Shown here piece after piece: positions 37,475 through 48,608 of a DNA stretch of 64,000 nucleotides. Position 1 is the first letter of the stretch. Each line of letters begins with the position of its first letter. Source of the stretch: Collybia mongolica (taxonomy: Eukaryota; Basidiomycota; Agaricomycetes; Agaricales; Clitocybaceae); the NCBI GenBank assembly GCA_013420905.1, contig JAAXNY010000004.1:4030001-4094000 (forward strand). Direction: 5' to 3'. The notes beneath the pieces were generated by a model. That model did no database searches and was not told where the DNA came from. It saw only the letters and a program-made list of their open reading frames with translations. The translations under genes were made by a program, and so were the position numbers.

Positions 37475-38170
37475 ATGGTGATCAAAGAACAGAAAAATGT
37501 TAAAACCCCAGCAATCGGACTTATCAAGTGCAAAGCTGGAGGAATATTCATCAACAAAGCATTTGTTGAAGAAAATGAAATAAAGACAACCCCACCAAGA
37601 AAGTCAATCTCAGTCAGGAATGTAGATGGGACAAAGGACAAATCAGGGAACATCACAGACTGTGTATGGACCAAGATTTGAATTGGAGATGAAGAAATCA
37701 GAATCTGACTATTAGTTAGCAGATTAGGAAAGGAGAACATCATCCTTGGATTACCATGGTTAAAACGGCACAACCCCAAGATCAATTAGGAGAAAGGAAC
37801 ACTTGACTTTGGACCAAGCATCAGAAAAGGAGTTCTATTGGAAGCAATCTGAAAGAATATAGAAATCCGACAGATGAAACAAATATGGCAATACCCCAAG
37901 GCAATGGTAACAGAAATACAGGAAGAATACCCAGAAGAAATCCCAAGGAATCAACCTCTTGAGGATTGGCAACCAATTATTTTAGGAATCAACGAAGAAT
38001 ATGATGAACAAGAAATCAACTTACTTAGGACATACATCTACCCAGAAGATGACAAAGAAGAATCCATTTGGATCAAGGCAAAGACATCAAAATCACAGGA
38101 ACTGGAACACAAGGCAGAAATCAAAGACCAAAAGCTGAAGAAGATGCTACCAGAATTCATCGCTTCTTGA
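37475..38170 (+). pseudogene. Protease region of Gypsy element A
   Basis: The retropepsin fold is recognisable downstream of the active site (GGIFINKAFVEENEIKTTPP, SVRNVDGTKDKSGNITDCVW, ENIILGLPWLKRHNPKI), but the catalytic Asp-Ser-Gly is replaced by KCKAG. Stops interrupt it. The later stretch EEYPEEIPRNQPLEDWQP to KMLPEF is the linker that normally leads into RT, and the sequence ends there. Confidence 0.65.
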
Positions 38171-40361
38171 CTTGTTACCACAACATGCACAGCCACTGTC
38201 ATCCTATGCACCTAGCTGCCCTAGATCACCCCCAATAACACTCTACCAGCCAAGCCCCGTGCCTCTGACATGAGCAAAGACAACCCCCCTGGCCGATCTC
38301 AAGGATCAGCGGAACGTGCTTTGAAACTGTTGGATATCTGCGAATACCTTTGCGGGTCCTCCTCCTCTGCTCCATCCAGGAGCACCACTCCTCAGAGGCC
38401 TCTGGGCCTCCCTACTATTGCACAATGGGTCTTCTTTTGACCACCCATGCCTGCACCCACATTGGAGGAGGATTCCTCCACTCTGATGGACACCGTTGAA
38501 AGGGGGCTCCTGGGCTATAAGTGTGCTGATGCTATGAAATGTAATCTCTTACACACACACACACCAAACCTAACAATTAACACACAAACAGTAGGAATCG
38601 CCTGTTTTAAGTTTGGGTTCAAGTGCTTAGAAGCACTAAGCTTTGAATAATACTAGTCAAGGCCCTTTTCAATGGTCTCTCAATGGGTTTGATTCAGACA
38701 AAGCTTCAACACAAGTTTAAAACTTGCTAGGTATATTTGTAATATCTCTTGATCCAATAGACTGAGTACCAAGTGTACGTTCAATTATTAATGATCCCAA
38801 GCAGATCTATAAGTCCAAGCAACTTATTAAACAAACAGTGCCAAGTGCACTAAGGCCAAGTGCCTAGTAATTCCAATGGACAATGCAGTACTAAGTTCCA
38901 AGTGAACTAAGACTCTTCAATTCTGTGATCTCTTCAAACAATTCCAATCAAAACAACTTTGAAACAATCTGAGCCTTAATTCGGGCATGCAATAGTGTTT
39001 TAACAAATGTGATTTGTATACTCTATAGTAGTGCGAAGTGGGGGCAAGATTCCTTACCTTTGTGCTACTCATCTACAGTCTATGTATTTATAGTGTACAA
39101 ACTAAATATCATACAGAATTGTAAATTTTATATGGAACTGCGCTCCCCTGCACCAAGGATCTGTATTTAATGCTGACTTGTCCTCTACAACTTGGCGCGT
39201 GCACCATGCATGCCAATTATGCCGTTACTTGTTACTTATCAAATATTGAAAGAGCTGGCTAAACTCTTATCAAGTCCTAACCGCATGCTTTGTTATTTAA
39301 AACAGTGCAGCACTGTCATTTACTTCTCCTGATCGTCCCGGTTGTTGTGCAAGTCCCGAATTTACAATTACTTCTCCTATTAATGATGATCCCCAGACTA
39401 ATGATATCATACTACAACAGTTACTTATGGATTAAGGCACCAAGGTTGTAACCAGGCATGGTGAATAGGACTAATAAAAGACCGTACTCATAGTCCTCTG
39501 TACTGATAGTGTATTATCCATTAGACTAGTTCACTCTGATTAGCCATCTTGGAGCTCGACTCTAATCCTTTATTACTGTTTACTTGGTTATTAGAAATGA
39601 TACTAATAGCCTTACTTGTTGACTTTATAAGTGCAAACAATTTCGGGCCCTATCACCGTGGGAGACAATGACACCATCACATCATTGTCTGCCAAAGGCA
39701 AAGCCCCAGCTCCGCCTCCCCAGGACCAAGAGGAAACCTTGGAGGGGGTGGAGAAGGACTCATTTCAGGAGAGCTTCAGTGACACCACTGACATCTTTCT
39801 CCCAACCGGTTCGAGAGAATCGGCAGAGCTCAACATTGAGACAGCCACCTTGTTGCTCCACAACACCACAGAGCTTATGAACCTCTGGACTGACAAGGGA
39901 TACTGTGTCCCTTCCCACCTCACTGACACCTTTGCCACTGAGCTCCTCCAGGTCATTTACTCAGCCTCCAAAATTGGTCTCATCTGGCACGTCGTCAATG
40001 GGACCTCTCAAGTTGCCACCCTACAGCAGGTCATCAACAGCCTTTGGAGCCAGCTCCCATCTGATGCTCCTCCCCCTCTTCAGTATGGTCCTTCTGGATC
40101 AGGGCAGCAGCCCCCCCATTTGTCTAACACTACCTTTGACCCTGCTGGTCTCTGCAGGCCCCAGAGGAAGCTCATTCCAGCTCGGTCATCTAGACAGCCC
40201 CTGCCTCCCCCTCCTCGCCTGACCCCAGCCTCATTTGCCTCTACTGCAGCTGCTGCTGCCTCCCTCCCCCAACCTCCCCCTGCTAAGCAGAGGAAGGGCA
40301 CTGCTGCCACAGCAGAGGGACTTGTCCAGATGGCCAAGTCCTTCCCCTTGTCTCCCAATGT
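38170..40361 (+). pseudogene. LINE ORF1 fragment split by a solo LTR
   Basis: An open frame starts at 38,270 (MSKDNPPGRSQGSAERALKL) and, after removing the LTR at 38,497-39,655 with one target copy, continues in the same frame through VGDNDTITSLSAKGKAPAP to VQMAKSFPLSPN at 40,361. There it is cut by the hAT-like copy 3. One TGA stop lies near 38,437. The Pro/Ala-rich stretch followed by the LVQMAKSFP type motif resembles ORF1 of Agaricomycete non-LTR retrotransposons, the RNA-binding chaperone protein. No endonuclease or RT part follows. Confidence 0.55.
38497..39655 (-). repeat. Solo LTR, same family as element B
   Basis: 1,159 bp in minus orientation, starting (on the minus strand) TGATAGGGCCCGAAATTG and ending CCCCCTTTCA, as in the LTRs at 44,752 and 50,197. 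It is flanked by CCGT on both sides (38493-38496, 39656-39659; 5 bp ACCGT if the outer T/A is counted). Removing it restores the LINE frame. Confidence 0.85.
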
Positions 40362-41641
40362 GAGGTCTTTACACTAAGCCACATAACCCGTGCGGACTCA
40401 TTTGGCAGGACCGTCAGCCAGACAACAATCCGTGTCCGCGCCGAGTCCACATCAATCCGTGTAATTTTGCACAGACATGCGGACTAGCATGGATGGACAG
40501 CTTGCAGAGTCCGCACGGCCAGTCAATTACTAATCAGATTAGTAATATAAATTTTATTTACACAAATTATATATACTATTTGTTATTAATAACATAACAT
40601 AATGGCAGTGAAAAACTTGCATCCAACTGGGTTCGAACATGTACAGGCATGAACATTACATAATATGTTTGGCGTTCATAACTGTTGGGCAAGGCAGGCA
40701 TTTCTAACTACAGAATCACTGGCCTCAAGTCAATGGACTTAGGTCACATGATTATGAGGCACGTGCAATGGTCACATTACCATTGCCACGTCTTTGTTGG
40801 TTCTTTTCAACCACATCAACAATGTCTGCCAAAACTGCCAATGCCAATGCACCCATGCCGCCAACGCCAATGCATCAAACGCCAACCAACATCAACATAA
40901 TGATGCACAAGATGGTGTGGGGAGAAGGATAGAAATGGACACAGAACAAGGGGATGATGAGGAAAGGGCACTCTGAGGGGCAGAACTAGGTGAGTTGTAC
41001 ACCATTGCTCACCCACATGCTCACTACGCAGCGCGTCCCCCCCCCGCTCCACTTCAGGAACTCAAAACGAAGGAATGGCCGCCAACAGCAACAGTGAGGA
41101 AGGTGGCAACAACAACAACAACAACAACAACGAAGACAGCAACAGCAACAGCAGCAACAGTGCCAACAAGGCCTGCGGCAATGACGGCAACAGCAGTGGC
41201 AGCAGCTGCACTAACAATGGCGCAACAACAACAATGACAACTACAACAAAGACAACAACCACCACCATGAGGACAACAACAACAATGGGGACAACAACAA
41301 GAAAAGCAGCCAGTGCTGCCGCTGCTGAAACCCAGGCCACTGACGATGCTGCAGGGGCCAACAAGGACAACGGGGGGGCAGGGGCAGGGGCCCCCGCCCA
41401 TATTAAATTATGTTTTACAATTCATGTATAATATTTAGTAGCAAAATATATAATTATCCTATCAGTGTATTAGAACGTTAGTAAGTAAACCATTATATGT
41501 AAGTAAGTAATTTATAATTGAAGAAAGTAACTGAGTCCGTGTGGAGTCCGTGCAGAGTCCATGCGGAATCTGTGCTGTCTGTATGGACTTTTGCAGTCCA
41601 CGTGGAGTCCACAAGGACATGTGGGGGACTGTAAAGTACAG
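40362..41641 (+). mobile_element. hAT-like non-autonomous element, copy 3 (old)
   Basis: 1,280 bp, same ends (GAGGTCTTTACACT ... GTAAAGTACAG) and internal order as copies 1 and 2, but with most CpG changed to TpG or CpA and with shortened subterminal arrays. The flanking octamers differ (CCCAATGT left, CAGATTGC right), and the left flank is LINE while the right flank is the zinc-cluster gene, so the two halves may derive from two insertions. Confidence 0.8.
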
Positions 41642-41775
41642 CAGATTGCCTGGCATTGGCCTTGGATTGGTTTTGGCCATGGCTGGGGGGCACAGATTGC
41701 CTGGCATTGGCCTCAGATTGGTTTTGGCCATGCAATCTGATAGCTGTGGGCACCTGGCTGTCACTTTACAGCCTC
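41642..41775 (-). pseudogene. 5' part of outer-element zinc-cluster gene
   Basis: The minus strand encodes RLHGQNQSEANARQSVPPSH and GQNQSKANARQS, repeats that continue as RQSGRQGKQ and RQSDRHKKQ at 34,290 on the other side of the nested block 34,292-41,641. This shows that about 7.3 kb of insertions split one gene. The true start codon was not identified. Confidence 0.45.
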
Positions 41776-42146
41776 TTTGACAAACTCAAAAATGAAAAGG
41801 TTTGCATTGCCGACGGATCCTGTCAGCTCAGCCTTGATGCTTTTTACCTCATACCAGATCTGGTCATATTCATTTTCAAGTGTCCTGGATTTGATTGTGG
41901 ATCAGATCTTCTTGTCAAGCAAGGAGATTGCAGAGGTTTTGGTGATGTGTTGCATACTGAGTTTGATGGATGAGAGGCAGCAGAGATTACAACAGCAGCT
42001 TGTGGTGGTTGAAGATAAATGGCAAGTATCAAAAGTTAAAAAAAAACACACACACATTATGTAAGTATCATGTGACCAGTTTGGCCTCTCTACTTGCAGC
42101 CATCTGATATCTATCATCTGATTGACTCCCTTCCTTTCCATCCACA

Positions 42147-42742
42147 ATGCATACACCCTCTGGATATACCACCATAGCCAATGCAGATGGGAATCCCATC
42201 ATTATACCAACTTACATGATTGATGGTAAATCAGTCATCATCCCAAAGTACCTGCTGCTGGCCACAGAGCATGCCCTAGCAGCAAAGAAAGTCCAACAAG
42301 GCCTGAATCTTGCATCCAGCAGAGGTGGGAGTCACCTTCTAACCTAATCTTAACTGTAACACATTATTTATGCCACTAACACAGCTGTTCAATCCATCTG
42401 GAGTATATAGCAGCATGGTGGCCAAGGGGACTGTGATGGTACCCACAGATCCAGTAAACTTTCTCAATATATCTACAATTTCATTCTGTTTAATGCAAAA
42501 TCAGAGCCTTACAGACAGAGAAATGGTCTCTCTACATGCTGAGGCTTTGTCCATGCAACAGCAATTGGGTATCAGCTACAAAGATGCTGCCCATTGCTTC
42601 TACCTGGCTGAAGTAGAGAAGTTAAAGGCACAGGACATTACCTAACAAGGCACTCAATGCTATCTGGGATGACATTTCCCAAGCCATTGCATACATGAAC
42701 TCAGTGGATAGCAAAGATGATCAAGAGGCCTCCCATAGCTGA
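42147..42742 (+). pseudogene. Short plus-strand gene of outer element
   Basis: The first part (42147-42320) encodes MHTPSGYTTIANADGNPIII and VIIPKYLLLATEHALAAKK. After a stretch with GT..AG ends that is probably an intron, the second part encodes LFNPSGVYSSMVAKGTVMVP, ISTISFCLMQNQSLTDREMV, SLHAEALSMQQQLGISYKDA and YLAEVEKLKAQD. A one-base shift then leads into KALNAIWDDISQAIAYMNSV and a stop at 42742. I do not recognise the family. Predicted helices follow a Tyr/Pro-rich start. It is divergent from the zinc-cluster gene, the natural partner of the element. The shift and low CpG suggest loss of function. Confidence 0.5.
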
Positions 42743-43000
42743 ACCTGTTGTATACATATGCACAGTAATTGTAACTACTAAATTGCATCTATGATTTTTT
42801 ATATTATATACTGTGGCCAAATTTTCACCTCGATTGTATGCTCCAAGGCCAACAATCATGTGCCAAAGCTATCAGCCATGTGCCAAGGGTCTGTTCCATT
42901 GTGGCCAAAGTTTGGCACCAATTTTAGACTGCAAAGCTAATTGTCATGAGCTGAGTCTGTGCCAAACGTGATTGCCATATGGCCACTCAGATGGGCTGTG

Positions 43001-43300
43001 GGTGGTCCACTAGAATTACTGTATGGCCAAGGACTACATGTAGTCTGTGCCAAATATGATTGCTGTATGGCCACATGGATGGGGCCATGTGTGGTCTGCT
43101 AGAATTGCCATATGGCCAAGGACTCACATGCAGTCCATGCTAAATATGATTGCCATATGGCCACATGGATGGGGCTGTGTGTGGCCCAATAGAATTGCTG
43201 TATGGCTGAGGACTACATGTAGTCCGTGCCAAATATGATTGCTGTATGGCTATACAGAAATACATGTCTATCCATTGGGGCTGTGCATGGTCTGCTAGAA
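43001..43300 (+). repeat. Subterminal tandem repeats, period ~90 bp
   Basis: Starts of the unit near 43,001, 43,091, 43,181 and 43,286 read GTGGTCTGCTAGAATTGCCA with variation. Each unit contains ACTACATGTAGT or a relative and a CCATATGGCCA motif. Subterminal arrays of this type are transposase-binding regions in several DNA transposons; that role is inferred here. Confidence 0.7.
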
Positions 43301-43352
43301 CTGTATGGTACAACTACATGTAGTTACATATTTATATTGTAGCAGACAATGT
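43188..43352 (-). repeat. Right terminal inverted repeat
   Basis: Reverse complement of 27,443-27,605. The outermost bases are ACATTGTCTGCTAC read inward on the minus strand. Confidence 0.85.
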
Positions 43353-43999
43353 AGCATCCACGGACTGTACCATACACTACATTGTATATGCCCACTGGAC
43401 CATATGGTACATTACATTGTAGCTTAACTACCTGTGGATCATATGTTTCTGTACCAGGTCATTTACAATGGTCCTGTAGAACAAGCAGCATGCAGATAAC
43501 CCCAAAGCCTGGAATCCCAGAATCCAGACCACGCACATAAGAAGTCGCTTGACAAACCACTGATCAAGCCCCAATTCCCTGTACTGATGGCAATCACTCT
43601 AGGTGAAGACAGGGTTGGGGAAAATACACAGCGCGCATGTTACAGTATGTCCAACAAGACTGAACTTCAGATTTTGCCGTGGCTATATGGGAAGAGAAGA
43701 CTGGAGCATCACTGGGGTTAATGCAAACCCCCCTCATGTGCCTCCACATGAGAAAGGTCGAGGCTCTACATCTTTCACCTCACCATTATTTTCAGTCCTA
43801 GGCAAACTCTCAAATGCCTACAAACCTGAACACCCTTCTTTGCCTTATACAACAGCAATGGCCAGCTATCTATTGAAGATCTGAGTGGTTAGGATCCCAA
43901 GGAATCAAGCAGGAGGTGACCAGTGATACCCCCGGCCAGACCAGGAAGCCATACTTCAATCAGCATTACATTATCATATCAACACTAGACAGAAATTGG
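43353..43999. other. Unique spacer between two outer elements
   Basis: No family is recognised. Near the left side are further TGTACCATACA and CATATGGTACA motifs like those of the inverted repeat, so part of this may belong to an older copy of that element. An open frame at 43,603-43,884 is not supported by anything else. Confidence 0.4.
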
Positions 44000-44751
44000 C
44001 AGTACTTCACACTCCCCCACATCCTGCAGAGGATTCCAATTGGAATCCAGAGGAATGCAGGAAGATTTTGAGAAAGTTTTAAAACAGAAAATTCCTTCGA
44101 GGAATTCCACAATATTCCGCTCAGATTCCACTTGGAACACAGAATTCCAATTGGAATCATCAGAATTCCGTGGAATAATGAGGAATTTCTTACAAAATGT
44201 GGAAGAAGAAAATTTTCAAAGGAATTCCACAACATTCTGCTTGGATTCTGATTGGAATTCATAAGTTTTAAGTCAAAACAGTCAATAAAGTCAATAGTAT
44301 ATCTAACATTTTGGACTCCAACCAAAAGTCATGCACCTCACTTACAGATCAGACACATCACACATCCACCATCACTCTCACACTCAAATACAACCTCAAA
44401 GTGAACTTAATTAAAAGTAAGAACAGAGTGTGATATCAAGTAGTGCCCCAAAAAAAAATACATTGCTAAAAATACATCTCAACCTACACTGACCATATGC
44501 AAGCAAGATGCACACCCTGAAAAGAGTATGGTCAGTTGAAAGGGCAGAGTGTATGCTTTCAGAAACACCCAGGCTCGGGATGTGTCATTGAGCAGTCATC
44601 TTGCAGTTAATTAAATCAGTTGGTTACAGTTAGTGGCAGGTAAGAGCAGGTACTCACCATATGCAATGGCAAAGCGCATTGGGAAAGAGGTGTGGTCAAT
44701 CAAAAGAGAACCATGAACACTCTCAGGAACACCCTCCCTTGGCGCATACGG

Positions 44752-45969
44752 TGATAGGGCCCGAAATTGTTTGCACTTATAAAGTCGACAAGTAAGGCTA
44801 TTAGTATCATTTCTAATAACCAAGTAAACAGTAATAAAGGATTAGAGTCGAGCTCCAAGATGGCTAATCAGAGTGAACTAGTCTAATGGATAATACACTA
44901 TCAGTACAGAGGACTATGAGTACGGTCTATTATTAGTCCTATTCACCATGCCCGGTTACAACCTCGGTGTCTTAGTTCATAAGTAACTGTTGTAGTATGA
45001 TATCATTAGTCCGGGGATCATCATTAATAGGAGAAGTAATTGTAAATTCGGGACTTGCACAACCCGATCCTAGTCAGGGGTACTTGGTGTTAACTACCGG
45101 AAGCAACGGGACCCCGTGAATAGCAACCGGGACAATCAGGAGGAGTAAATGACAGTGCCGCGCTGTTTTAAATAACAAAGCGCGCGGTCGGGACTTGATA
45201 AGAGTTTAGCCAGCTCTTTCAATATTTGATAAGTAACCAGTAAACGGCATAATTGGCACACATGGCGCGTGCGCCAAGTTGTAGAGGACGCATCAGCATT
45301 GAATACAGATCCTTGGCGCGCGGGAGCGCAGTTCCGTGTAAAATTTACAATTCCGTATGATATTTAGTTTGTACACTATAAATAGACTGTAGATGAGTAG
45401 CGCTAAGGCAAGGAATCTTGCCCCCACTTCGCGCTACTATAGAGTATACAAATCACATTTGTTAAAACACTATTGCGTGCCCGAATTAAGGATCAGATTG
45501 CTTCAACGTGTCTTGATTGGAATTGATTGAAGAACCACAGAATCAAAGAAACTTAGTTCACTTGGAACTTAGTACTGTATTGTCCGTTGGAATTACTAGG
45601 CACTTGGCCTTAGTGCACTTGGCACTGTATTGTTTGATAAGTCGCTTGGACTTATAGATCCACTTGGGATCATTAATAATTGAACATACACTTGGTACTC
45701 AGTCTATTGGATCGAGAGATATTATAAATATACCTAGCAGGTTTTCAAACCTGTGTTGAAGCTTTTGTCTAAATCAAACCTGTTGAGAGATCATTGGAAA
45801 GGGCTTTGGCTAGTACTATTCAAAGCTTAGTGCTTCTAAGCACTTGAACCCGAACTCAAAACAGGTGATTCCTACTGTTTGTGTGTTGATTGTTAGGTTT
45901 GGTGTGTGTGTGTGTAAGAGATTACATTTCATAGCATCAGCACACTTATAGCCCAGGAGCCCCTTTTCA
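44752..45969 (+). repeat. 5' LTR of element B
   Basis: 1,218 bp. A TATA-like stretch (CTATAAATAGAC at about 45,377) suits an RNA polymerase II start in the middle of the LTR. A GT microsatellite lies near 45,905. Confidence 0.85.
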
Positions 45970-45971
45970 TC

Positions 45972-45984
45972 TGGAACCCACCGC
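45972..45984 (+). other. Primer binding site candidate, element B
   Basis: TGGAACCCACCGC starts 2 bp after the 5' LTR. TGG at this place would pair with the CCA end of a tRNA. The tRNA species is not determined. Confidence 0.4.
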
Positions 45985-46127
45985 AAGGGTTCAGAGTTTT
46001 GAATAGTCTAAAGAGAGCATCTTTCTTTGAAAAATATTATACCAAGACGAGTAACGTCGTCTACAAATTGAAGTAGAGCGGAGAAAGTTTAGTCAATCTG
46101 TCTCAAGAGCCGCGCCCACAAGCCAGC

Positions 46128-46421
46128 TTGTCAAACAGACTAACTAATCAGCCACTTGCAAGACAAGTAGCTACAAAAACGCGGCAGACTAAAAATTCGC
46201 AAAACGCTGGAGTAACAGAGTCGTTACCACCTCCTAGGCGAGTGCGCACACAAGGATCTTCACAACCAGCCTTTGGATCTTCAGGACCAAGGCAAGTATT
46301 TAGAACTCCAGAGCCCTTAGGAAACATATTGACTACTAGTAGACCAGTAGTGCGCGGAAGATCGTCTGTAGTAAACCCAGTAGCAAACCCAAACTCGTTA
46401 GCTCTCAGAACCGTTCAGTAA
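46128..46421 (+). CDS. Small ORF ahead of gag, element B
   Basis: 97 codons, rich in Arg, Ser and Pro (RVRTQGSSQPAFGSSGPRQV), basic and probably disordered. It ends 2 bp before the gag start in another frame, so gag may be reached by re-initiation or a frame change. Whether it is translated as a separate product is unknown. Confidence 0.5.
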   Translation: MSNRLTNQPLARQVATKTRQTKNSQNAGVTESLPPPRRVRTQGSSQPAFGSSGPRQVFRTPEPLGNILTTSRPVVRGRSSVVNPVANPNSLALRTVQ

Positions 46422-46423
46422 TC

Positions 46424-48608
46424 ATGACTGAACCCCCTCGTAAATATATGCCCCAACCAGGCGTCCGTGATGCACCAGTATTCAAAGGAAAAGAGCCCAC
46501 AGGTTTAATCCGGTTTCTGGAGCGAATGGAGGTCCTATGGAAGGAGTGTAACATTACAAATGATGAAGAAAAGAAGTTAATGTTAGGAAAATACGCAGAC
46601 CTACAATCAGAGAATGAGTGGAGGGCATTAGACCACTATAAGACAGGCACTTGGACGGATTTCAAGACAGAGTTGATCTCTAGTTATCCGGAAGCACTCG
46701 ATCAAGTAAAAGGATCAGTAGCCAAGTTAGAAGCAGTGTGTCGCGCCAACCCACGTATTGGAATAACCGATGAGGCCGTGCTGAAAAAGCTGAAGCGTGA
46801 ATTCAAAGCAGAATCTATTAAACTCTTGGGAGTTAGGCCACCTATTATCTCTAACCGAGAATTAGTTACCAAGTTCTTGGGATGTCTAGACGAAGTCTTC
46901 AGATCCCAAGTACAAGGAAGGCTAACCCTGCTAGGGAATAATCAGTCTAATGCTACACAGGCAGGACAAGCCGTTGCTACAAACAACCGAGCAGATCCTA
47001 ATACTATTGCCGAAGCCGCTGCGCTCGCGCGACGAAAAGGGGATCAGTACGATCTGGAGGAAGTTATAGCAACTGCAATCAGCATTTCTGAAGGTGTAGC
47101 CAACATGAATATTCCAGACACAAATAGATCGTTTATAACGTCCATAACAGCAACAGCAGCGCCCAAAATCAAAGTAGAGATGGATGATGTTACGGCTGTT
47201 TAGGCCTTATCCTCTAAGTCAATCTGATGTATTGTTCGTTCGTTCTTAGACTGTTGACTTCTGTAAGTCCAACGTCTATTGACTCCCTCAGTAGGGCCAA
47301 AGTCAAGTTATCAAGTTATCTGATCAAAGATACACTACCCCCTTTGTAAGGCGGATAGGATCAAGTTCGCGTCAAGAAGATAGATGAATAAGGTGAATTC
47401 AGCTAGGTCAAGCTAAAGAACTAGCTAAGCTAAACTACCCGTATATATACATAATAGTCCGATAAGCGTTGTTTACGCTATTCGTTATAGATAAGGATGA
47501 ATAAGAAAGCTGAGTAAGTATGAGAAAAGAAGTGCATATGGAGATGTTTAATAGATAAGGTTGATAAGCATCTAGGAATCAATAATAGGTAAGAAAAGGA
47601 AGAAAAGAAGTGATAGGTTGAACAGAAAGGGAATTTGTAACAGATGAAATAAAACAACAAATAGTTAATTTGTTAGACCGTCTCCAAGTAAATGAGAAGA
47701 ATACGAGGAGTGGATTCGAGGATGTAATGAAAGCGCTTCAACAAGCAACTGTTCAGAACCATGCCGCGAATAGTGCACCCCAGCAGCATCAGTATCAGAA
47801 TCAGTACGGAAAGCCTAAAGAAGGACAACCGCACCCTATCACATTGACCATGGGAGAGTTAATGGGCTCGTCAAAAACCATTAGAGATGGGATAAAGAAT
47901 ATTGTAACTGCCAGACGTAAGTCCCTCACCCAAAGGGATGCTAACTTGCAAATAAACGGAATAGATGAGGAAGACGTCTTACCCTTTGGAGGGGACTGGG
48001 AACTTGATGATAACTACTTACGGCATGACGTGCTACCAGTAGAGTCAATCCCATTCCAGTCTTTCTTCATCTCGGAGTATGACCGCGGCGGAATACCTAA
48101 GGGATCTATAATATGCAGAGACCCAGTCCTACAATATTTAGAATCTTTACCAGCTGGGGAAGAGCCCAAACAGTTGTATGTAGCAAAAGAATTGGCCTCT
48201 TTGCGCGCAGTATATCCAGTAATAAATGGGGTAGGAACGGAGGAATCTTTATTAGATGGGGGATCCCAAATAGTATCAATGGCTAAACAAACGGCTTTAG
48301 ACTTGGATATTTCATGGGATCCGGATGTTGTCATACACATGCAGAGTGCTAATAAACAAGTTGAGAAAACAGCGGGATTAGCGCGCAATGTCCCTTTCTT
48401 GTTTAATGACATGGCCATCTACCTCCAAGTACATATCATAAATTCACCTGCATACAAAGTATTGCTCGGGAGACCGTTTGATACACTCACGGAAAGTCAG
48501 ATCAAAAATGCTTGGGACAGGGGACAAGTAGTCACTATCACGGACCCTAACACAGTACGAAGGTGTACTATCCCTACCCATGCAAAGGGATCACCATCTC
48601 TTCATTAA
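46424..48608 (+). pseudogene. Gag-protease of element B, split by a solo LTR
   Basis: The gag part (46424-47187) encodes MTEPPRKYMPQPGVRDAPVF, FLERMEVLWKECNI and WTDFKTELISSYPEA, the capsid-type fold of Agaricomycete Gypsy elements. Removing the solo LTR (47,188-47,642) and one 5-bp target copy joins it in frame to 47,648-48,608: 1,725 bp, 575 codons with the stop. The second part holds a retropepsin-like domain (YPVINGVGTEESLLDGGSQI, QVHIINSPAYKVLLGRPFD). The active site reads DGG where DSG or DPG is usual. No other defect was seen, so the reading frame was open until the LTR landed. Confidence 0.8.
47188..47642 (-). repeat. Solo LTR of the Gypsy A family
   Basis: 455 bp with ends TGTTACGG and TTTGTAACA, flanked by perfect GATGA (47183-47187, 47643-47647). 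In reverse complement it matches the LTR at 34,292-34,781 from one end to the other (shared TAGGCCTTATCCTCTA, AGATACACTAC, GAATTTGTAACA). Confidence 0.88.

Larger units (their letters stand above)
34292..38165 (+). mobile_element. Ty3/Gypsy LTR element A, truncated
   Basis: The 5' LTR (34292-34781) is followed by gag (from 34,850), a CCHC-like knuckle, a hAT-like insertion, and the protease region to 38,165. The reverse transcriptase, RNase H, integrase and 3' LTR are missing: homology stops at LPEF, just before where the RT domain would begin, and joins directly to LINE sequence. It inserted into the minus-strand zinc-cluster gene of the outer element. Confidence 0.75.
27443..43352. mobile_element. 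Large inverted-repeat DNA element (outer element 1)
   Basis: The two ends are inverted copies of each other over about 165 bp, the outer 62 bp being identical as read (ACATTGTCTGCTACAATATA at the tip). Inside the ends are repeats built round the palindrome ACTACATGTAGT. Subtracting later insertions leaves about 5.4-5.7 kb with two divergent genes: a long minus-strand gene with a Zn2Cys6-like cysteine pattern and a short plus-strand gene at 42,147. No transposase of a known superfamily was recognised and no exact TSD was found. The structure shows a DNA transposon-like unit; whether it moved itself or was mobilised in trans is unknown. Confidence 0.75.

Noticed and set aside
27443..43352. Starship-type giant transposon
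   Set aside because: No DUF3435 tyrosine recombinase or captain-like gene; the large size comes from nested insertions, and the unit has inverted termini.
27420..43450. GGATCATAT on both sides of the inverted-repeat element as a TSD
   Set aside because: The two copies lie 14 and about 80 bp outside the matched ends, so the spacing does not fit one insertion event.
47188..47642. Intron or introner element within gag of element B
   Set aside because: The GT..AG look is accidental: splicing at those sites would put a stop in the frame, while removal as an LTR with a 5-bp TSD restores the frame exactly and the ends match another LTR.
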